In this document: piece by piece, positions 1 to 11,840 of the stretch
Position numbering within the stretch: the stretch's first letter is position 1
Layout: every line of letters starts with the position of its first letter
Source of the DNA: Blepharisma stoltei
Lineage: Eukaryota > Ciliophora > Heterotrichea > Heterotrichida > Blepharismidae
DNA length: 64,000 nt
NCBI GenBank assembly: GCA_914767885.1
Contig: CAJZBQ010000027.1
Location: forward strand, 62,001 to 126,000
Direction: 5' to 3'
The notes under the pieces: generated by a model
Told to the model about the DNA's origin: nothing
Databases searched by the model: none
Seen by the model: the letters and a program-made list of their open reading frames with translations, nothing else
Position numbers and translations under genes: made by a program

Positions 1-3000
1 GTGGCGCATCCTCAATCCGCTCTGGAAAGTCCATCTACAAGCACAAAGGTCCAAGCTCCTCCTCGCATTCCGCCACTTCAGCACTAGTCCGTGACATAAT
101 TTCTCACATTCCTGACAAAGAAAAGCCTCAAGCTGAGCGTTTGACGCAGAAAATCAAAGAAATCAAGGAGCATCAACAAATAGAGCAGTCTGGCATGATT
201 TTTAATGAGCTGATAATCCCTTATAACCGAACCAAATATTTTGACTCCTTAGACGCTATGTCTATTATACAGGTCGAAGAAATGAGGCATAAGCAGCTTA
301 CTAAGGTCACTTCTCAGCTATTTCAAAGCACGTTTGGTCAGCAGCAAAAAGATGGGATTGTGAAAACTGAAGCGATTTCTAAGTTCCAAACAAGGATAAA
401 TCAGCTGGTAATTGCGTATAGGACCATGAAAAAGATGTATTTTCCTAATGATCTGTATAGAATAATTCATGTGAAAGAATGGACTGATTTTGAAAAAGAA
501 GCTGTTTTTATGCTAGATTCAGCATTTCTAGATTCAAGGATTTTCGTTGCTAAATATATTGAGAGGCTAGCTTATAAAGAACTGTTAGGTGTAAAAACTC
601 AGCTGCCAGAAAGCTTGTCAGGGGTATTACTAAACAAACTAGCCGAACAAGCTGGAGGCGAATATCTCGGACTAATCCAATGTAAAGTAATAGAAGCCAT
701 AATGTCCCTCGCCAGAATCCAGCGATACAGAAGCCAAATATCTCCAGCCTTAGAATTCATATTAAAACTCTACCGAGACGGCCTCATCTTCAACTCAAAC
801 CTTCTCCCTTTTGCCCAGCTTTTTGCAGAACTTGCTCTCTATGAAGATATGAACTGACAAGAACTCAATCTCCTCGACCTCTATTTAGAACTTATGGAAA
901 CCCCAGTCAAAAACCTCCAAACCTCCTTCGCAATAATTGAGCGTAAATGTCCTGACTTAATAAAACTGTATTCCTATAATGAAGAAGAAGAAAAAAAAGA
1001 AGAATTAAATGAAAGCATCAGCTTGACTTCAGAAAAAAATACTTTGTCAAGAAAAGTGAGTAGAAAAAATAGCATTGCAAGTATGAGTTCTGTTAGAAGA
1101 CTAAATACAAGGTCAGCTTTAATGATGTCACAAAAAAGCTTGCTGAAAAATTTTGAGCAAAATGATAGTTTGTTTAAGACACAAAGGCTACAGCAGCTTA
1201 GAAAAACTTTTAATGAACTGGAAGCTAAGAGAAGCAAAGACAGAATGAAAGAATTTCAGAGCTTTGATTTAGTTGACCCTGAGGCTATTATTATCCAAGC
1301 TGCTAGAGGATTATCAAGACTTATGCTTCCGAATTATTCAGCTTCGTTTTTAAATAATACAGGAAATATAAAAAAGGTGATATATAATGAAATGCTGGAA
1401 AGAGGTCTAATTACAAAATTTTTAGAAAGCCCTTATATGACAATTGATCACTCTGAGGTAAAAAAATGCTTAACAACCACTATTGCTATGTTTGTGCTAC
1501 AAACTACCACTGAGTCAAAATTCAATGGCGAGCATGTGATTTTTTACCTAAAAAGGCTTGGAATTTTAGACTATGTTTCTAAATGGTCAAAAGATCCTGA
1601 CCTAGTGGTCAGAGCCAATTCTGCTTGGATTTTCTGCGCATTGTGTGTCCATCATTTAGTCCCTCCACTTGAGCTTACTAAGATAGGTATTATAAGAGAC
1701 ATGTTTGTATTATTTATTAGCTTATATCTGGAGCAGCCTTATGAATTCCCAGCCCAAGAAGAAGGCGAAAATATCGCTGAAAAAATCTTAAAAATGTACG
1801 ATTATGACCATTTTCTTGATAATCTTAATGGGATTTTAAACAAAACAGGCAAAATCCAACATTTAATTTTTGCGACCTTTATTTTCTTATCAATTTATGA
1901 TGACCCTAATATCATTTCTGCCGTCCACAAAGCTAATGATGAAGATGTCGACAAGCCAGTCGAAGAAAATGCATTGTGTGGACTAATGGAGCTGCTGCAG
2001 CAGGACACAGAAAAAATGAAGCTTTTTATCAAAATTTTAATACAATTTACTATATGTGACGACGATTCTTTTCAGCAGAATGGGATTTGGTATTTGAAAC
2101 ATATTATTATTAATTCAAAGCTAAACCAGCTAGTAGAGTCACATGCTGTAGACATTTTGGAAGTGTTTATAGCAGGGTCTGTATGCGAAAGTGAGGTTAT
2201 TCAGCAGGAATGCGTCAATGTGCTGACTTATTTGGCGATTGAGAAAAAGGCGTATCAGAATAAAGAAGATCCGCTGTTAGATGCTCTGATGTATTTGACT
2301 GGGGTGCAGTTTAAGGTGATTAGAGGGTTAGCTTATAATGGTCTTGCAGCGTTAGCGCTACATGGAGCTTATGCAGCGCCAATTCTGCTTAAGCAGGCTA
2401 ATATTCCTGATTATTTTAATACAGTTACCAAAAATCTCAAAAAATTCCGACAGATGTTCGTCGACAGCAACTATAAAAGTGACACAGTTGCTGAATATTC
2501 CGGCATAAACCTCCTCCTCAACCTCAGCAGATCAGCCACCCTTTCCTACCAAACTCAGGTAAGTGAAAGAGTCCCTCTTATCCTAGACACAATTGCCGCC
2601 CAAAACCAGCTGTCCTCAGAAGAAAACATGAATGAAGTCGGCTGCTTGCAAACCATCAGAGCCCTAATGTGTAGCTCTTCATTGACCATAAAAGAAGACT
2701 GGGTTGTGCCATTTATTGAAAGAGTTGCTAGGGACAAGTCTTTTAGACTGTACCAAATTTTGCTGAATAATAAGTTTGTGCCCTGGTGCTTAAGGCTGAT
2801 GCTAGATTCACAAAATATCACAAAAGCACTGAAAACGGCGGAATTGTTGAGGTTTGTGCTTTATGAACTTTATAATGAAATGACGCTGGAACAAGAAGAA
2901 ACGAGCATCAGGGAGCTGTTTAAGAGGCTGCTGAAGAAGTTTATGTGGACTGAAGAGCCTGGATTAGCTAAATCAGTCCATGAAAAGCTAGTAGAATGCT

Positions 3001-5114
3001 GTTTATTGATTTTTGTAAGAGAAAAAAACATTATTTTAGCAGTCACCGAAGAAGTGATGCAGCAAGTAATTTTAACGCTTGATACCTTTGACAAGCGAGA
3101 CGCAGGCACCAGGCTCGCTTTAAGTAAGCAGCTTGCCTCAACTGCCAATTTGCCACAAATTCAAAATTTATTATTAAAGCGTGTAAAACAGACCCTTAGT
3201 ACAATCCAAGCATATTTGACCTCTACAAGTTATGAAGAAAGGTTCAATGCGACTCGATTATTAGTATTTTTAACAAGGTCGCCTGATTTTAATGTTTTAG
3301 CTTATGAAGCAGGAATGCTATCAAAGCTATGCAGTATGATTAAAAATACTGAAGCCCAAGACGCCCATTCCTTAGTTATGAGTATTGCTAATTTAATTGT
3401 TTATTCGAGGTCAAAAGCTGTAAAAAGTGAAAGTGAAATTTTTTTCAATGACGGGCATTTTCAAGATTTATTAAAATTGACGAAGGATAATGATTGCCAC
3501 TCTCTTACTGAAGCATTTTTAGACTTAATTACAAAATTACTAGTCGAAAAAGAATTTTGTGATAAACTTTTCATGGAGAAAAAAGCTAAAGTTACCCTTG
3601 TAAAAGACTTGATGAGTGTTTTAATTAGAGGGATTAATCATGAATGTGAAAAAAGATGTGGAGATTTATCAAGCAAAAGCTACAAATTTTCAGTTAATTA
3701 TCAAATATTGTCGTGGATGAGCTTGAAGAAAAATGCATTTAATGTGGCTTCGCAGCTGATAAGGCTTGGACACTGTCATTCGAAACTGAAAAAATATAAT
3801 GTAGGGGCAGCTGGGCTGAAATGGTTTAAAAAAGCTTGCAAAAGCTTACAAACAAGGCGAGCAATCGATCCTGTGTGTGAATCTTTATTATGTGAAATGT
3901 GTATATACTTGCAGCTCCATTATGGCTTATTAAAAGACGACAATTTAGCCGAAAACCTTTTATCCCACAGCTTGAAAATGGCCCAAATAATCAAGCATGA
4001 CAAAATCAGTGACCTTTTGCAAGCAAGAGTCGGAGCTTTGCTTCTCCACAGCTCATTAATTGCTGCAATTGGCCCAGATCCAGCTAAGCTTAATTTGAGA
4101 ATTAACAACGTTTTATTTACCATGACAAACGCTACACTTCCTGAGCTTCATAATTTAGCTGTCTGGTCTTTACGTCAGCTTTACCTTAAATGTAGCAACT
4201 CTCCTCCCCCATTTGATTTCCAAGACGCTTTCCTTAAAGCCAAAGCTGTAAAAAATGTAGTCCCTAAGCTGGTAGAGCCACATAGGCCTCTGCAAGAAAA
4301 TGCAATGCTTTGTTTGTCAAGTTTATTTGAAAATGAAGCTATGAAGCAAGAATTTATTGAACTTTCGGCGATGCCACAATTAATGTTTCAAGGAACTCTT
4401 GCTTTTAGAGCAATAAGTACCACAAATAAACCTAAGGATGAAGATATTAGCATGCTGGCTGCATTTGGAAGTGCTTTAGGCAAATTAATAAAAAATCGAA
4501 ATGATATACAAGAAGTCCTTGAAAAAGATCAGCTTTTTGATTTTGTGCTAAATGCGCTTGACAAAGGATCTTCAATGGAAATGGAGCATGCAGTTAAGCT
4601 AAACCAATACTTTACAGAAGTCCTTCGAAATTTATTAGAAAACGAAAATCTTCATGAAAAATTCTTGAAAACGGGCAGATCGCCTCTGAACTCTTTAAGA
4701 GGACTTTTGCATACTGGAGACTTGCCAAGCTATGAGCAGCTTCTAGTCGACAATAACGTTGCCCATTGTTTCGCTATTTTAGCAGAAAATGAAAAAAATG
4801 GCTTTGCAAGCAGTCCAAAATTCCAAGAATATACAGCTTTTACAAACCAATTGTGTGAATTATATGGAAAAGGGGACTATTTAAGCAAAACTGAAGTCGA
4901 CACTCATCAGATTGTTTTAAAGACACTTAAAGAATTAATAAAATTAAAGATGAGCAAGCTGAGCCCTGCGATAAGTGATGATGAAAGAGAAGAATTTTTA
5001 CAAGAACTTTCAAATATGGGAGGACTGGAACCGCTGCTTTTCTTTGAGTATTCAAACGTGCCTGATATAAGAGAGATGGCGACGGAAACGTTGGAGATGT
5101 TGGCTCCTTCTTAA
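1..5114 (+). CDS. Large ARM/HEAT-like repeat protein (5' end outside window)
   Basis: The frame is open from base 3 to the TAA at 5112-5114, at least 1703 residues. One in-frame TGA at 855-857 is read as Trp; the frame continues unbroken into the ATG at 894, so the two blocks are one protein. The body is almost entirely alpha-helical, with Leu-rich amphipathic blocks of about 40 residues (for example around ENALCGLMELLQQDTEKM and RSPDFNVLAYEAGM), as expected for armadillo/HEAT-type solenoids. A basic Ser-rich stretch lies just after residue 330 (RKVSRKNSIASMSS). No catalytic motif is seen. It is probably a scaffold or cargo-binding solenoid, and I do not recognise the family. No IES is needed anywhere in this gene, unlike most others here. 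Confidence 0.8.
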
Positions 5115-5250
5115 AATAAGTAGAAAATTAATAATACGAGTTATTATTTTTGATCAGATTTTTAATACTATTAATTATTTAGATATATAATTTATATTAG
5201 TATTTGAATAGGTATTAATGTCTATATTATCTTCAAATTAATTCTAATAA

Positions 5251-7026
5251 ATGTCAATTAAACTTTCCCCAAATGACTCTCGTAGAAAGTTGCTTTCTCT
5301 TAACCAACTCCTCGCGCCACAAGCAATAAACTCCCAAGAAAATCTTATGAAGACATCACTTATCCAGCCTTTTAAGCAAAAAGTTACAAAAAACCCAAGA
5401 TATTTCCACACCTCAAATCAAAAAGGTGCAACCATAGACAAGGAAAAAGCCTCAGAAGAAAACGCCAAAATGAAACAGACTCAGAATGGCATTTTCGAGG
5501 ATAATGTACGCATCCATAGCAAATTGTCAGATAATGACAAATCTGCGACTCTATTCTTTAAAACTGATGTTCATTATACTCCTGCAATTACTTTTATTTC
5601 TAAAGAGCCTTTAAAAATTATGCCACCAAGAAAACTTGAGCCTTTAAGCCACCAAGATGCAGCTCGGCGTAACTCTTTAACAGACCAAGAAATAGGCAGA
5701 ATTCGTGATACACAAGAAAGCGAAAGTCCTGACAAGTCTCACAAGGATTTCGAGGAACTAGTCAGCAAATCTAAAAGACAAGAAGCCAAAATAAAAGAAT
5801 TGGAAGACCAATTAGTGATTGAGAAAAACGAAAAACAAACCTTGGAGCAGAATTTTGCAGATATGAAGAGCCATATTTCGAAATTAAGTGACGAGTTGGA
5901 TAGAGAAAAAGACAAAAATAAAGAATTGCAAAAAGAACTTAATAAAGTTAGAGAAAACATCAAAAACTTTGAAAATTACAAAGATCTTAAGGTAACTAGC
6001 AGCTTGGCAATTTCTAATCATATGGATTTATTTAAAAGAAAAACAACTAAAATCGTGGGATTTGAAAAAGTTAACGAAGATCCTATGAGTAAAATAATGA
6101 AAAAAGACATGAAAAAGTATGGGATAGTCACAGCATTTATCCGGAAATTAATGATTTTTTTAAAAAGTCATAGGAGAAATGCATCTGAATTTATATCAAG
6201 CTTAGACTCAGAGTCAAAAAATTTGTTAACATATGAAGAATTTCAATCGGCTGTACAAAAGTCTGGATTTAGATCAGCCTTAAACGAACTTCAAGCTGTT
6301 TTTAATTTATTAAAAGTTGGCGAGAAAATATCAATAAAGTCTTTGCATTCCCAGTTGCAATCTGCAATCGATAAAGAATCAGAGTACAGCTCTGATATAT
6401 CGTCCCCTCCTTCTCTAATGGCCTCCAGTCAGCATTCTTTTGCTAGCATGCCAATTATTATCCCAGACTCCAAATTACAAGAATTTTTAGAAAAATTTCC
6501 CTCAATTTTCAATATTGACCCAGAAAGCCTCAAAGAAATTTGCAAAAAAATATTTCCTGAAGAGGTCAGATTTGAGCATATAATTAAGCTCTTTTTATCA
6601 GAAGAAATACACATAGAAGACATCGAGCTTAGAAAAAAATTAGCCTCTTATTTAATAGGAGGAAAAGAAATTGCTTTAAAAAAAGAAATCATTAGTAATA
6701 TCATTGAAAAACTTTTCGGAGAAAAAGAAGGCACTTTGGAGTTCCAGGGAGAGCTTACAGAGCCAATTATAGCACAAATTGAATATAAAAGAGAAGAATT
6801 TTTAGAAAATTGCAGAGGAAAAGACAGCCAAAAAAGTGGGGTTTTAAGCTATGACGAGATCATGAACATTTTAGGAGATTTAAATGTGAAAATTACTGAA
6901 AATAATATTGAGCAGTTTAAAGCTGAATTATCAGCGAATTTTGGGACAATTGATAGGATTGTGTATGAGAATTTGCTGAAAGTGGAGCAAAATTCGTATA
7001 ATAGAGGCTTGACGTTTGCAAAGTAA
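5251..7026 (+). CDS. Coiled-coil protein with C-terminal EF-hand-like segments
   Basis: Uninterrupted 591-residue frame from ATG to TAA, preceded by about 135 bp of AT-rich intergenic DNA. Residues about 165-250 form a strongly charged coiled coil (SKSKRQEAKIKELEDQL onwards). The C-terminal half has helix-loop-helix segments resembling degenerate EF-hands, such as DSQKSGVLSYDEIMNIL near residue 535, where Asp/Ser and Glu sit at calcium-ligand spacing but not all ligands are present. Similar coiled-coil/EF-hand-like proteins are common in ciliate cytoskeleton and cilia. The specific family is not recognised, and the role is inferred only from architecture. Confidence 0.75.
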   Translation: MSIKLSPNDSRRKLLSLNQLLAPQAINSQENLMKTSLIQPFKQKVTKNPRYFHTSNQKGATIDKEKASEENAKMKQTQNGIFEDNVRIHSKLSDNDKSATLFFKTDVHYTPAITFISKEPLKIMPPRKLEPLSHQDAARRNSLTDQEIGRIRDTQESESPDKSHKDFEELVSKSKRQEAKIKELEDQLVIEKNEKQTLEQNFADMKSHISKLSDELDREKDKNKELQKELNKVRENIKNFENYKDLKVTSSLAISNHMDLFKRKTTKIVGFEKVNEDPMSKIMKKDMKKYGIVTAFIRKLMIFLKSHRRNASEFISSLDSESKNLLTYEEFQSAVQKSGFRSALNELQAVFNLLKVGEKISIKSLHSQLQSAIDKESEYSSDISSPPSLMASSQHSFASMPIIIPDSKLQEFLEKFPSIFNIDPESLKEICKKIFPEEVRFEHIIKLFLSEEIHIEDIELRKKLASYLIGGKEIALKKEIISNIIEKLFGEKEGTLEFQGELTEPIIAQIEYKREEFLENCRGKDSQKSGVLSYDEIMNILGDLNVKITENNIEQFKAELSANFGTIDRIVYENLLKVEQNSYNRGLTFAK

Positions 7027-7034
7027 ACAAATTA

Positions 7035-7496
7035 ATGAAAATTAATATCTTTGAGAGTAAATTAAATATGAAAAAAGAGGCATCATATTCCCAAGACACA
7101 GGATCTGAAGAAGACGTTGACAGTATGATTGTAGTGAACCCAGAAATAAAAAACGAAGACAGCCCTGGGAACCATTCGATAAAGCCTTTTACAAATGGCT
7201 ACCAGTCCAGCCCACATACAAATCAATCCCTTGATGACATTTTAGAAGATGTTAAGCATACGTTGAATGATTTGCCACCTCCGAAGTACTCGAGAAAAGA
7301 AATTAACAAGACTTGGGAATTCTTGAAGTCAATTAAAAAAGAAGATATTTTAAGTTTCGTTAGAATAATTGACAGTCTTCCTAACTCAGCGATACATGAA
7401 AAAGTTAAAGAAATTGAGCAATTGGCATTAAGGCTTGATTTATCTCAGGCTCAAGAATTCGCAGCTGGGGAAGAAATGAATATAATGCAGAGATAA
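7035..7496 (+). CDS. Small hypothetical protein
   Basis: Open frame of 153 residues starting 9 nt after the previous stop; a second Met at 7068 gives 142 residues and a more usual spacing, so the start is uncertain. The N-terminal half is acidic and disordered (DTGSEEDVDSM), the C-terminal half helical (KTWEFLKSIKKEDILSFVRII). I tried joining it to the preceding gene through an IES between TA dinucleotides, but the frames only fit if coding residues are lost, so it is kept as a separate gene. Family not recognised. Confidence 0.55.
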   Translation: MKINIFESKLNMKKEASYSQDTGSEEDVDSMIVVNPEIKNEDSPGNHSIKPFTNGYQSSPHTNQSLDDILEDVKHTLNDLPPPKYSRKEINKTWEFLKSIKKEDILSFVRIIDSLPNSAIHEKVKEIEQLALRLDLSQAQEFAAGEEMNIMQR

Positions 7497-7753
7497 TTAA
7501 ATTTGATAACCAATTATAGTAACGTAAGAATGGGCTTATATGGAAAATGTAGAGAGGCGGGATAGAAATTCGATAAATTAATATATCAAACTACAGTTAT
7601 TTAAACAAAGTGGCTTAGCTCTTGTGCTAATCTAAAATCATTTATTTAAATTTGAACTAAAACTTTTTGATTTTCCCTTTTTACACCAATTTACAAAAAA
7701 TAATCTTTTTCCTTAAATTTATCAAAAAAATTCCATTCGGATAAATATTTATC
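7497..7753. other. Intergenic region between convergent genes
   Basis: AT-rich sequence between two convergent genes. Nothing recognisable apart from homopolymer-rich tracts that may serve 3' end formation. Confidence 0.5.
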
Positions 7754-9227
7754 TTATTGAATTTTAGTTTTTCTAGCTTGTCTATGCAATCCTGTCACTT
7801 TAAAGAAAAGCCATCCGATACTAAGTGTTAAAAGTGGCCAGAAATAAATAGCTTTCAAGAAAGAATACACTAAAAAGAAATCGAGCAGCACAAAAATGAT
7901 CCCCAAACAGTTTCCGATTTGCCATTGAACTCCCCAGGCAATCCACTTAAGGGCATCCTTAAAAGGTAAAAAGCTCCAGTTCGACGAGTAAACCATTTTG
8001 CTAATTTCTGAGTGAATAGAAAACCAGAAGAACATAATATAATATGAAGGGTAGAAGCCGTGCCAGAACCCAGAAATTACGAAGCTGGAGTGTTGGGCAA
8101 AGCTTCTTCTTTTGGCTGAAGGGTTTGGAGATTCATAGATAATTCTGCTATAAATATATCTTCTAATCCAGATGGAAACGGGGATATTCCAATTGTCAAT
8201 CATTTCTTTAGCTGTCCATGCAAACTCAGCTTTTTCATATACTATTGAAACACTTCTGCTCCAAGAGTCATTTCCAGCCTTATCTTTCCCAGCGTAGCCA
8301 AGTCCTGAGGCAGTCATCCCTGCTTCAGTAAATTTCCATCCAGTTGTGTATCGGATTTTGCATACAACCATTGCCATGTTGAAGTAAAAAACTCTGTATA
8401 AAAATGAATATTCATAAAATTCTGGGCTTCCGCAAAGTTGATAAGGGAAATAGTGGTCGCCTAGCAGTAAAAGCACCATAAATACTAACGACTTTCCTAA
8501 GGTAATTAATGCAGGCTTAACGGTACTTGGCGATTTTTCATACTCCCCAACTTCTCTTACGTATCTTAAATACTCCATAAATTCAAAAGGCGGACCTATA
8601 ATAAAGCCTGCATAAAAGCATAAGTAGCTGTAATATTCTAATAAGCTCGGCAATACGTCCACAATTAATGTTTTTTGTTCAGGAGGGACTTTTTCTGGGT
8701 TTTTCTTCATTGTATAACCATCTTGGTAGCAAAAAGCAAGAGACGAAAGCTTGCAAGTCAGCATCATTTGAAGGCCTGATGCGTCCATTTTCCAGCCCAT
8801 CCAATCTGTTACCATCCTATATATGTGAACATAAGATAAAAATCCAAGACTGAAGACAAAAACTGGCAGTGCTACTTTTTCTCTTGGAATGAGCATAAGC
8901 ATTAAGTATACAACTGAGGAAGAAAAAGCGAAATTTACTAGCCCGTCTAACCCGAATTGGAATAACCCAAATAGGAGGCCAAATGTAATGGAATAGATAT
9001 AGTTCTTTCCCTTGAATAGCCCGATAACGGGCTGGCTTCATCCCGTTATCGGGCTATTCAAGAGAAAGCGCTATATGCCTTTTTCTTGCTCCGTGCACGT
9101 ATTTGTGTTGAATTATACCGAGGAGGACAGACATTAAGAAAGTCGTAAGGAGTTTAGCTTGGTCAGCAGGGACACCTACTATGCTTCCAAGAACTTCATA
9201 CTTGCTTTCAATCCAGCTGCAAGCCAT
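7754..9227 (-). CDS. MBOAT-family lysophospholipid acyltransferase
   Basis: Membrane-bound O-acyltransferase, which transfers acyl groups to lysophospholipids in the ER membrane. Segments 7754-8997 and 9074-9227 join after removal of a 76-bp palindromic IES to give 1398 nt, 465 residues, a normal length for LPCAT/LPEAT-type MBOATs. The two family hallmarks are visible: Asn in the DNWNIPVSIWIRRYIY block (about residue 322) and the catalytic His in SGFWHGFYPSYY (about residue 364). Many hydrophobic segments run from the N-terminus (SITFGLLFGLFQFGLDG) to the C-terminus. Reading through the IES would end the protein after 55 residues. Start chosen as the first Met of the joined frame. Confidence 0.9.
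8998..9073. other. IES, 76 bp, near-perfect palindrome
   Basis: Inverted repeat of two about 33-nt arms (TATAGTTCTTTCCCTTGAAT and onward) around a 10-nt loop CTGGCTTCAT, flanked by TA. Exact removal restores the MBOAT frame (KRH-IYS-ITFGL). Confidence 0.9.
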
Positions 9228-9540
9228 TTATTAAGAAAAATAGTGATCTGCGGCAGATAAAATCTTAATAAGTATTATAAATTATTTCTTAATTATATCA
9301 ATGTTCTGCATGCTGGAAAGTTATTTGCTGGAAAAGTTATATAAATAAAGCTTTAGAATATTTTAATATGCTGAAGCATAAAAAATAGTAAAATAGGTAT
9401 GCTTATTCATAATTAACAAATAAAAGCCAAATAGTTAATTTTATTAAAAAATAGTCTTAAATCTCACATGAGAAATAAAAATGCTTATTGTTATGACTTT
9501 TTGGATAATTTTAAAAACTCCATAATACACTGCTATTTAT
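9228..9540. other. Intergenic region, AT-rich
   Basis: Lies between the MBOAT start (minus strand) and the kinase stop (minus strand). No open frame or repeat recognised. Confidence 0.5.
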
Positions 9541-10997
9541 TTAAGACTTACTACCCCCCTCCGTGAGTGAACAAAAAATTTTGTTCGCTCACAGAGGGGG
9601 TTAATTTTTATTTTAAAAAAATAAAAAAATTCTAATTTATAAAATTTAAGGGAGCAAATATTAATTTGCAATGTAAAAATTTATGGTTTAAGATGCAATC
9701 TATTTAAAATTAACCGGAATTCCTAAGAGATTTCATTATACTAATTATCACTTATACATCAATTTTTTTTTCATAAAATATTTTTATAATAAAAAATTTT
9801 GGCTGACTTTAAGGGTGGGTTTTTGGTCAAAAACTAGGAATTCTTCCAATGATTTGTTCGATCATGGAGAGGGGGAGTTAGGAACTTCAACATAACCCAA
9901 CATATCAACAATTCCTGCAAAACTGGGTCTTTTATTCGGATCTGTCCTCCAGCACAAACTCATAAGTCTTTTTAGCTCTTTTGGGCAGCTTGGCGGGATA
10001 TGCTCCATATCAGGCCTTGCATGCTGATTTAGCACCTTTTCCTTTATATCATTATGAGTCAGCCCACTATAAGGAACTTCTCTAGTAATGACTTCATACA
10101 TGACGATTGCATAAGAATACACGTCAGCCTTATACGAATAATCAGACTGACTTAATACTTCTGGCGCCATCCAATGGCACGTCCCTAGTTTCCCTGTCAT
10201 TAGTCCTTCTGCTCTGCATTCTTTTGACAGTCCAAAATCTCCCACTTTTACCAATATAGAATCAGTAGGTCTATGCACTTGGGCTGATAAAAATAAATTT
10301 AAAGATTTGAGGTCTCTATGAATAAAATTATTTGCGTGGAGAAAATTCATGCCGACTGCGACATCTTTTAGCATTTTAAGCTTTTGCTCCCAGGATATGA
10401 AAATATCTTTTCGCTTGTGTAGGAGGTGGAATAAATCGCCGCCTTGGCAATATTCAGTGATTACGCTGAGAGGTTCACCTATATAGGCGCCCATAAATAA
10501 TACCAAATTGGGGTGGCGGAGTTTTATGAGGAGGTTTACTTCTCTGCCGAATTCTTTTAAGCTTTGCTTTTCTATTTTTTTTATGAAAATCTATAATGAT
10601 TATTTGTTATAAATTGCTTATTAAATATAGATATAGACTATTTAAAAAGGAATAGCTTTTTTATTGCTACAAAAGTTTTTTGATACAGCCCAAGCCACAC
10701 CTCACTGCTGCTGCCATTGCCAATTTGCCTCATCTGCCTTACATCTTTTATATCAATTTGCCATGAACTGAACTGCTCGCTTAGTCTTTGGGTAAACTTT
10801 TCTACATTTGCGTCGGACAAATCAATTAAATCACACTCATTAGAGGTCGTCATATGGTTATCCTTTGCAGTTGAATAATGGGTATGGATTTCTTGAAGAT
10901 TTACTGCTGTAAAACCTAGCCCTGGGCAGTCTTCAATTTCATCTTCTTCTGAAGAACTTGATGAGCTTGAATCTGAGTCATTTTCTGACATCTGCAA
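9541..10997 (-). CDS. TKL-type protein kinase
   Basis: Segments 9541-9548, 9879-10581 and 10653-10997 (1056 nt, 351 residues) join after removal of a MITE and a 71-bp IES. Complete kinase domain in order: glycine loop GNGSSSEVWLG, VAIKK Lys, HRDLKSLN catalytic loop, DFGLS, a short activation loop with GTCHWMAPEV, and DVYSYAIVMYEV. The combination of HRDLKSLN, GTxxWMAPE and a tyrosine-kinase-like end (RPSFAGIVDML) is typical of the TKL/Raf-DCTR1 class. The N-terminus is acidic and Ser-rich (SDSSSSSSSEEDEIED) and probably regulatory. After MITE removal the protein ends EVPKS. The frame upstream of 10997 stays open to about 11110, so the start could lie further upstream. Confidence 0.9.
9551..9877. 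mobile_element. MITE family A, copy 1 (TSD TTA)
   Basis: 327 bp, ends CTACCCCCCTCCGTGAGTG and its inverted counterpart, flanked by TTA on both sides. Sits 8 nt upstream of the kinase stop codon; precise removal with one TTA gives ...EVPKS stop. Confidence 0.9.
10582..10652. other. IES, 71 bp
   Basis: TA-bounded. Interrupts the kinase between VAIKKL and KKIEKQSLKEF; removal restores frame. Confidence 0.75.
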
Positions 10998-11450
10998 GTC
11001 AGGCTGGCTTAAAACAGTCTTTATCTGATGGATTTTTGGGTCTTGTATAGAATCCTCAATTAAAATTTCTGGGATTGGGATTTCGATTTTATTGATAGGA
11101 ATTTCTATGCAAGAATAAATTAATATAAAAAGTTATTATTGTATAGGGAATCTCTATAGAATTAGTGTGGAAAGGGATATGTTGTCGACCTCAAATAAAG
11201 TTTTTGCTTGGTGGTAGGTTTTTAACTCACCCTTAAATGGAAAAAACATCGGTAAAAATTACTTTTTTGGGTACTTTAACCTCAAATTGGAAAAAAATTA
11301 GAAAAATTTTACCTAATGTAATAAAAAAAAAGTAGAAATAGAATACATTTAAACAGTTTTTACACTAAATCGGTTAATTTTTATAATTAATCCTTCATAA
11401 AAAATAAATAAAATCCAAAGTGTTTTACTCAATTTATATTTTTAAAAATT
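10998..11450. other. Region containing degenerate MITE family B copy
   Basis: About 11222 to about 11450 matches the interior of MITE family B (compare 51210-51540): it starts TAACTCACCCTTAAATGG, but the right terminal repeat is lost or overlaps the end of the next gene. The remainder is AT-rich, with no clear gene. Confidence 0.6.
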
Positions 11451-11819
11451 CTAATTATGTAGAGAAAATTTAAGCTTTCTTTGAATCTCATTTGTTTGGT
11501 CCCAAATTAAAGGGAGGAGTAAATAGTCTGGCAAGACTGTATCAAGCTCCCTTAATTTTTCGGCACAGCAGCTGATAATTTCTAATAATCTTTTTTGCTC
11601 ATCTATTAATGTAAGTCTAATAGACTTGCAGATAGCTTCGAGATGAGATTTTACTGTTATCATTTCGTGGATTTTTAAAAGAGATGACCAATAGTTTAGA
11701 AGGTCTTCTACAAGTAGTGCGTCGTTAAATTGGAAATTTTCTTTATTGATCACAAATCTTCCGTTGAAATTTGTAATATTGGCTCGAGTTAAGTATTCTT
11801 TGGGTGTTGCATTGATCAT
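11451..11819 (-). CDS. Small hypothetical helical protein
   Basis: 122 residues, mostly helical (KIHEMITVKSHLEAICKSIR). It starts 21 nt after the stop of the upstream pseudokinase gene on the same strand and in the same frame. No TA pair gives an in-frame join, so it is reported separately, though a fused C-terminus cannot be excluded. The stop lies at the edge of a degenerate MITE, so the last residues may be element-derived. Family not recognised. Confidence 0.5.
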   Translation of the reverse strand: MINATPKEYLTRANITNFNGRFVINKENFQFNDALLVEDLLNYWSSLLKIHEMITVKSHLEAICKSIRLTLIDEQKRLLEIISCCAEKLRELDTVLPDYLLLPLIWDQTNEIQRKLKFSLHN

Positions 11820-11840
11820 TTATTTTATATCAATTAATTA

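Noticed and set aside
855-857. In-frame TGA codons as stop codons or pseudogene signs
   Set aside because: They occur in most genes at positions where Trp is conserved (for example DIWGLG, TEWIGHDD), and frames continue for hundreds of codons. UGA = Trp explains all of them.
7024-7067. IES joining the two genes at 5251-7026 and 7035-7496
   Set aside because: No TA or direct-repeat pair gives an in-frame join without losing coding residues.
11820-11840. Short IES or 15-nt intron joining the pseudokinase and the 122-residue ORF
   Set aside because: Every TA pair leaves an in-frame TAA, and there is no GT...AG of suitable length.
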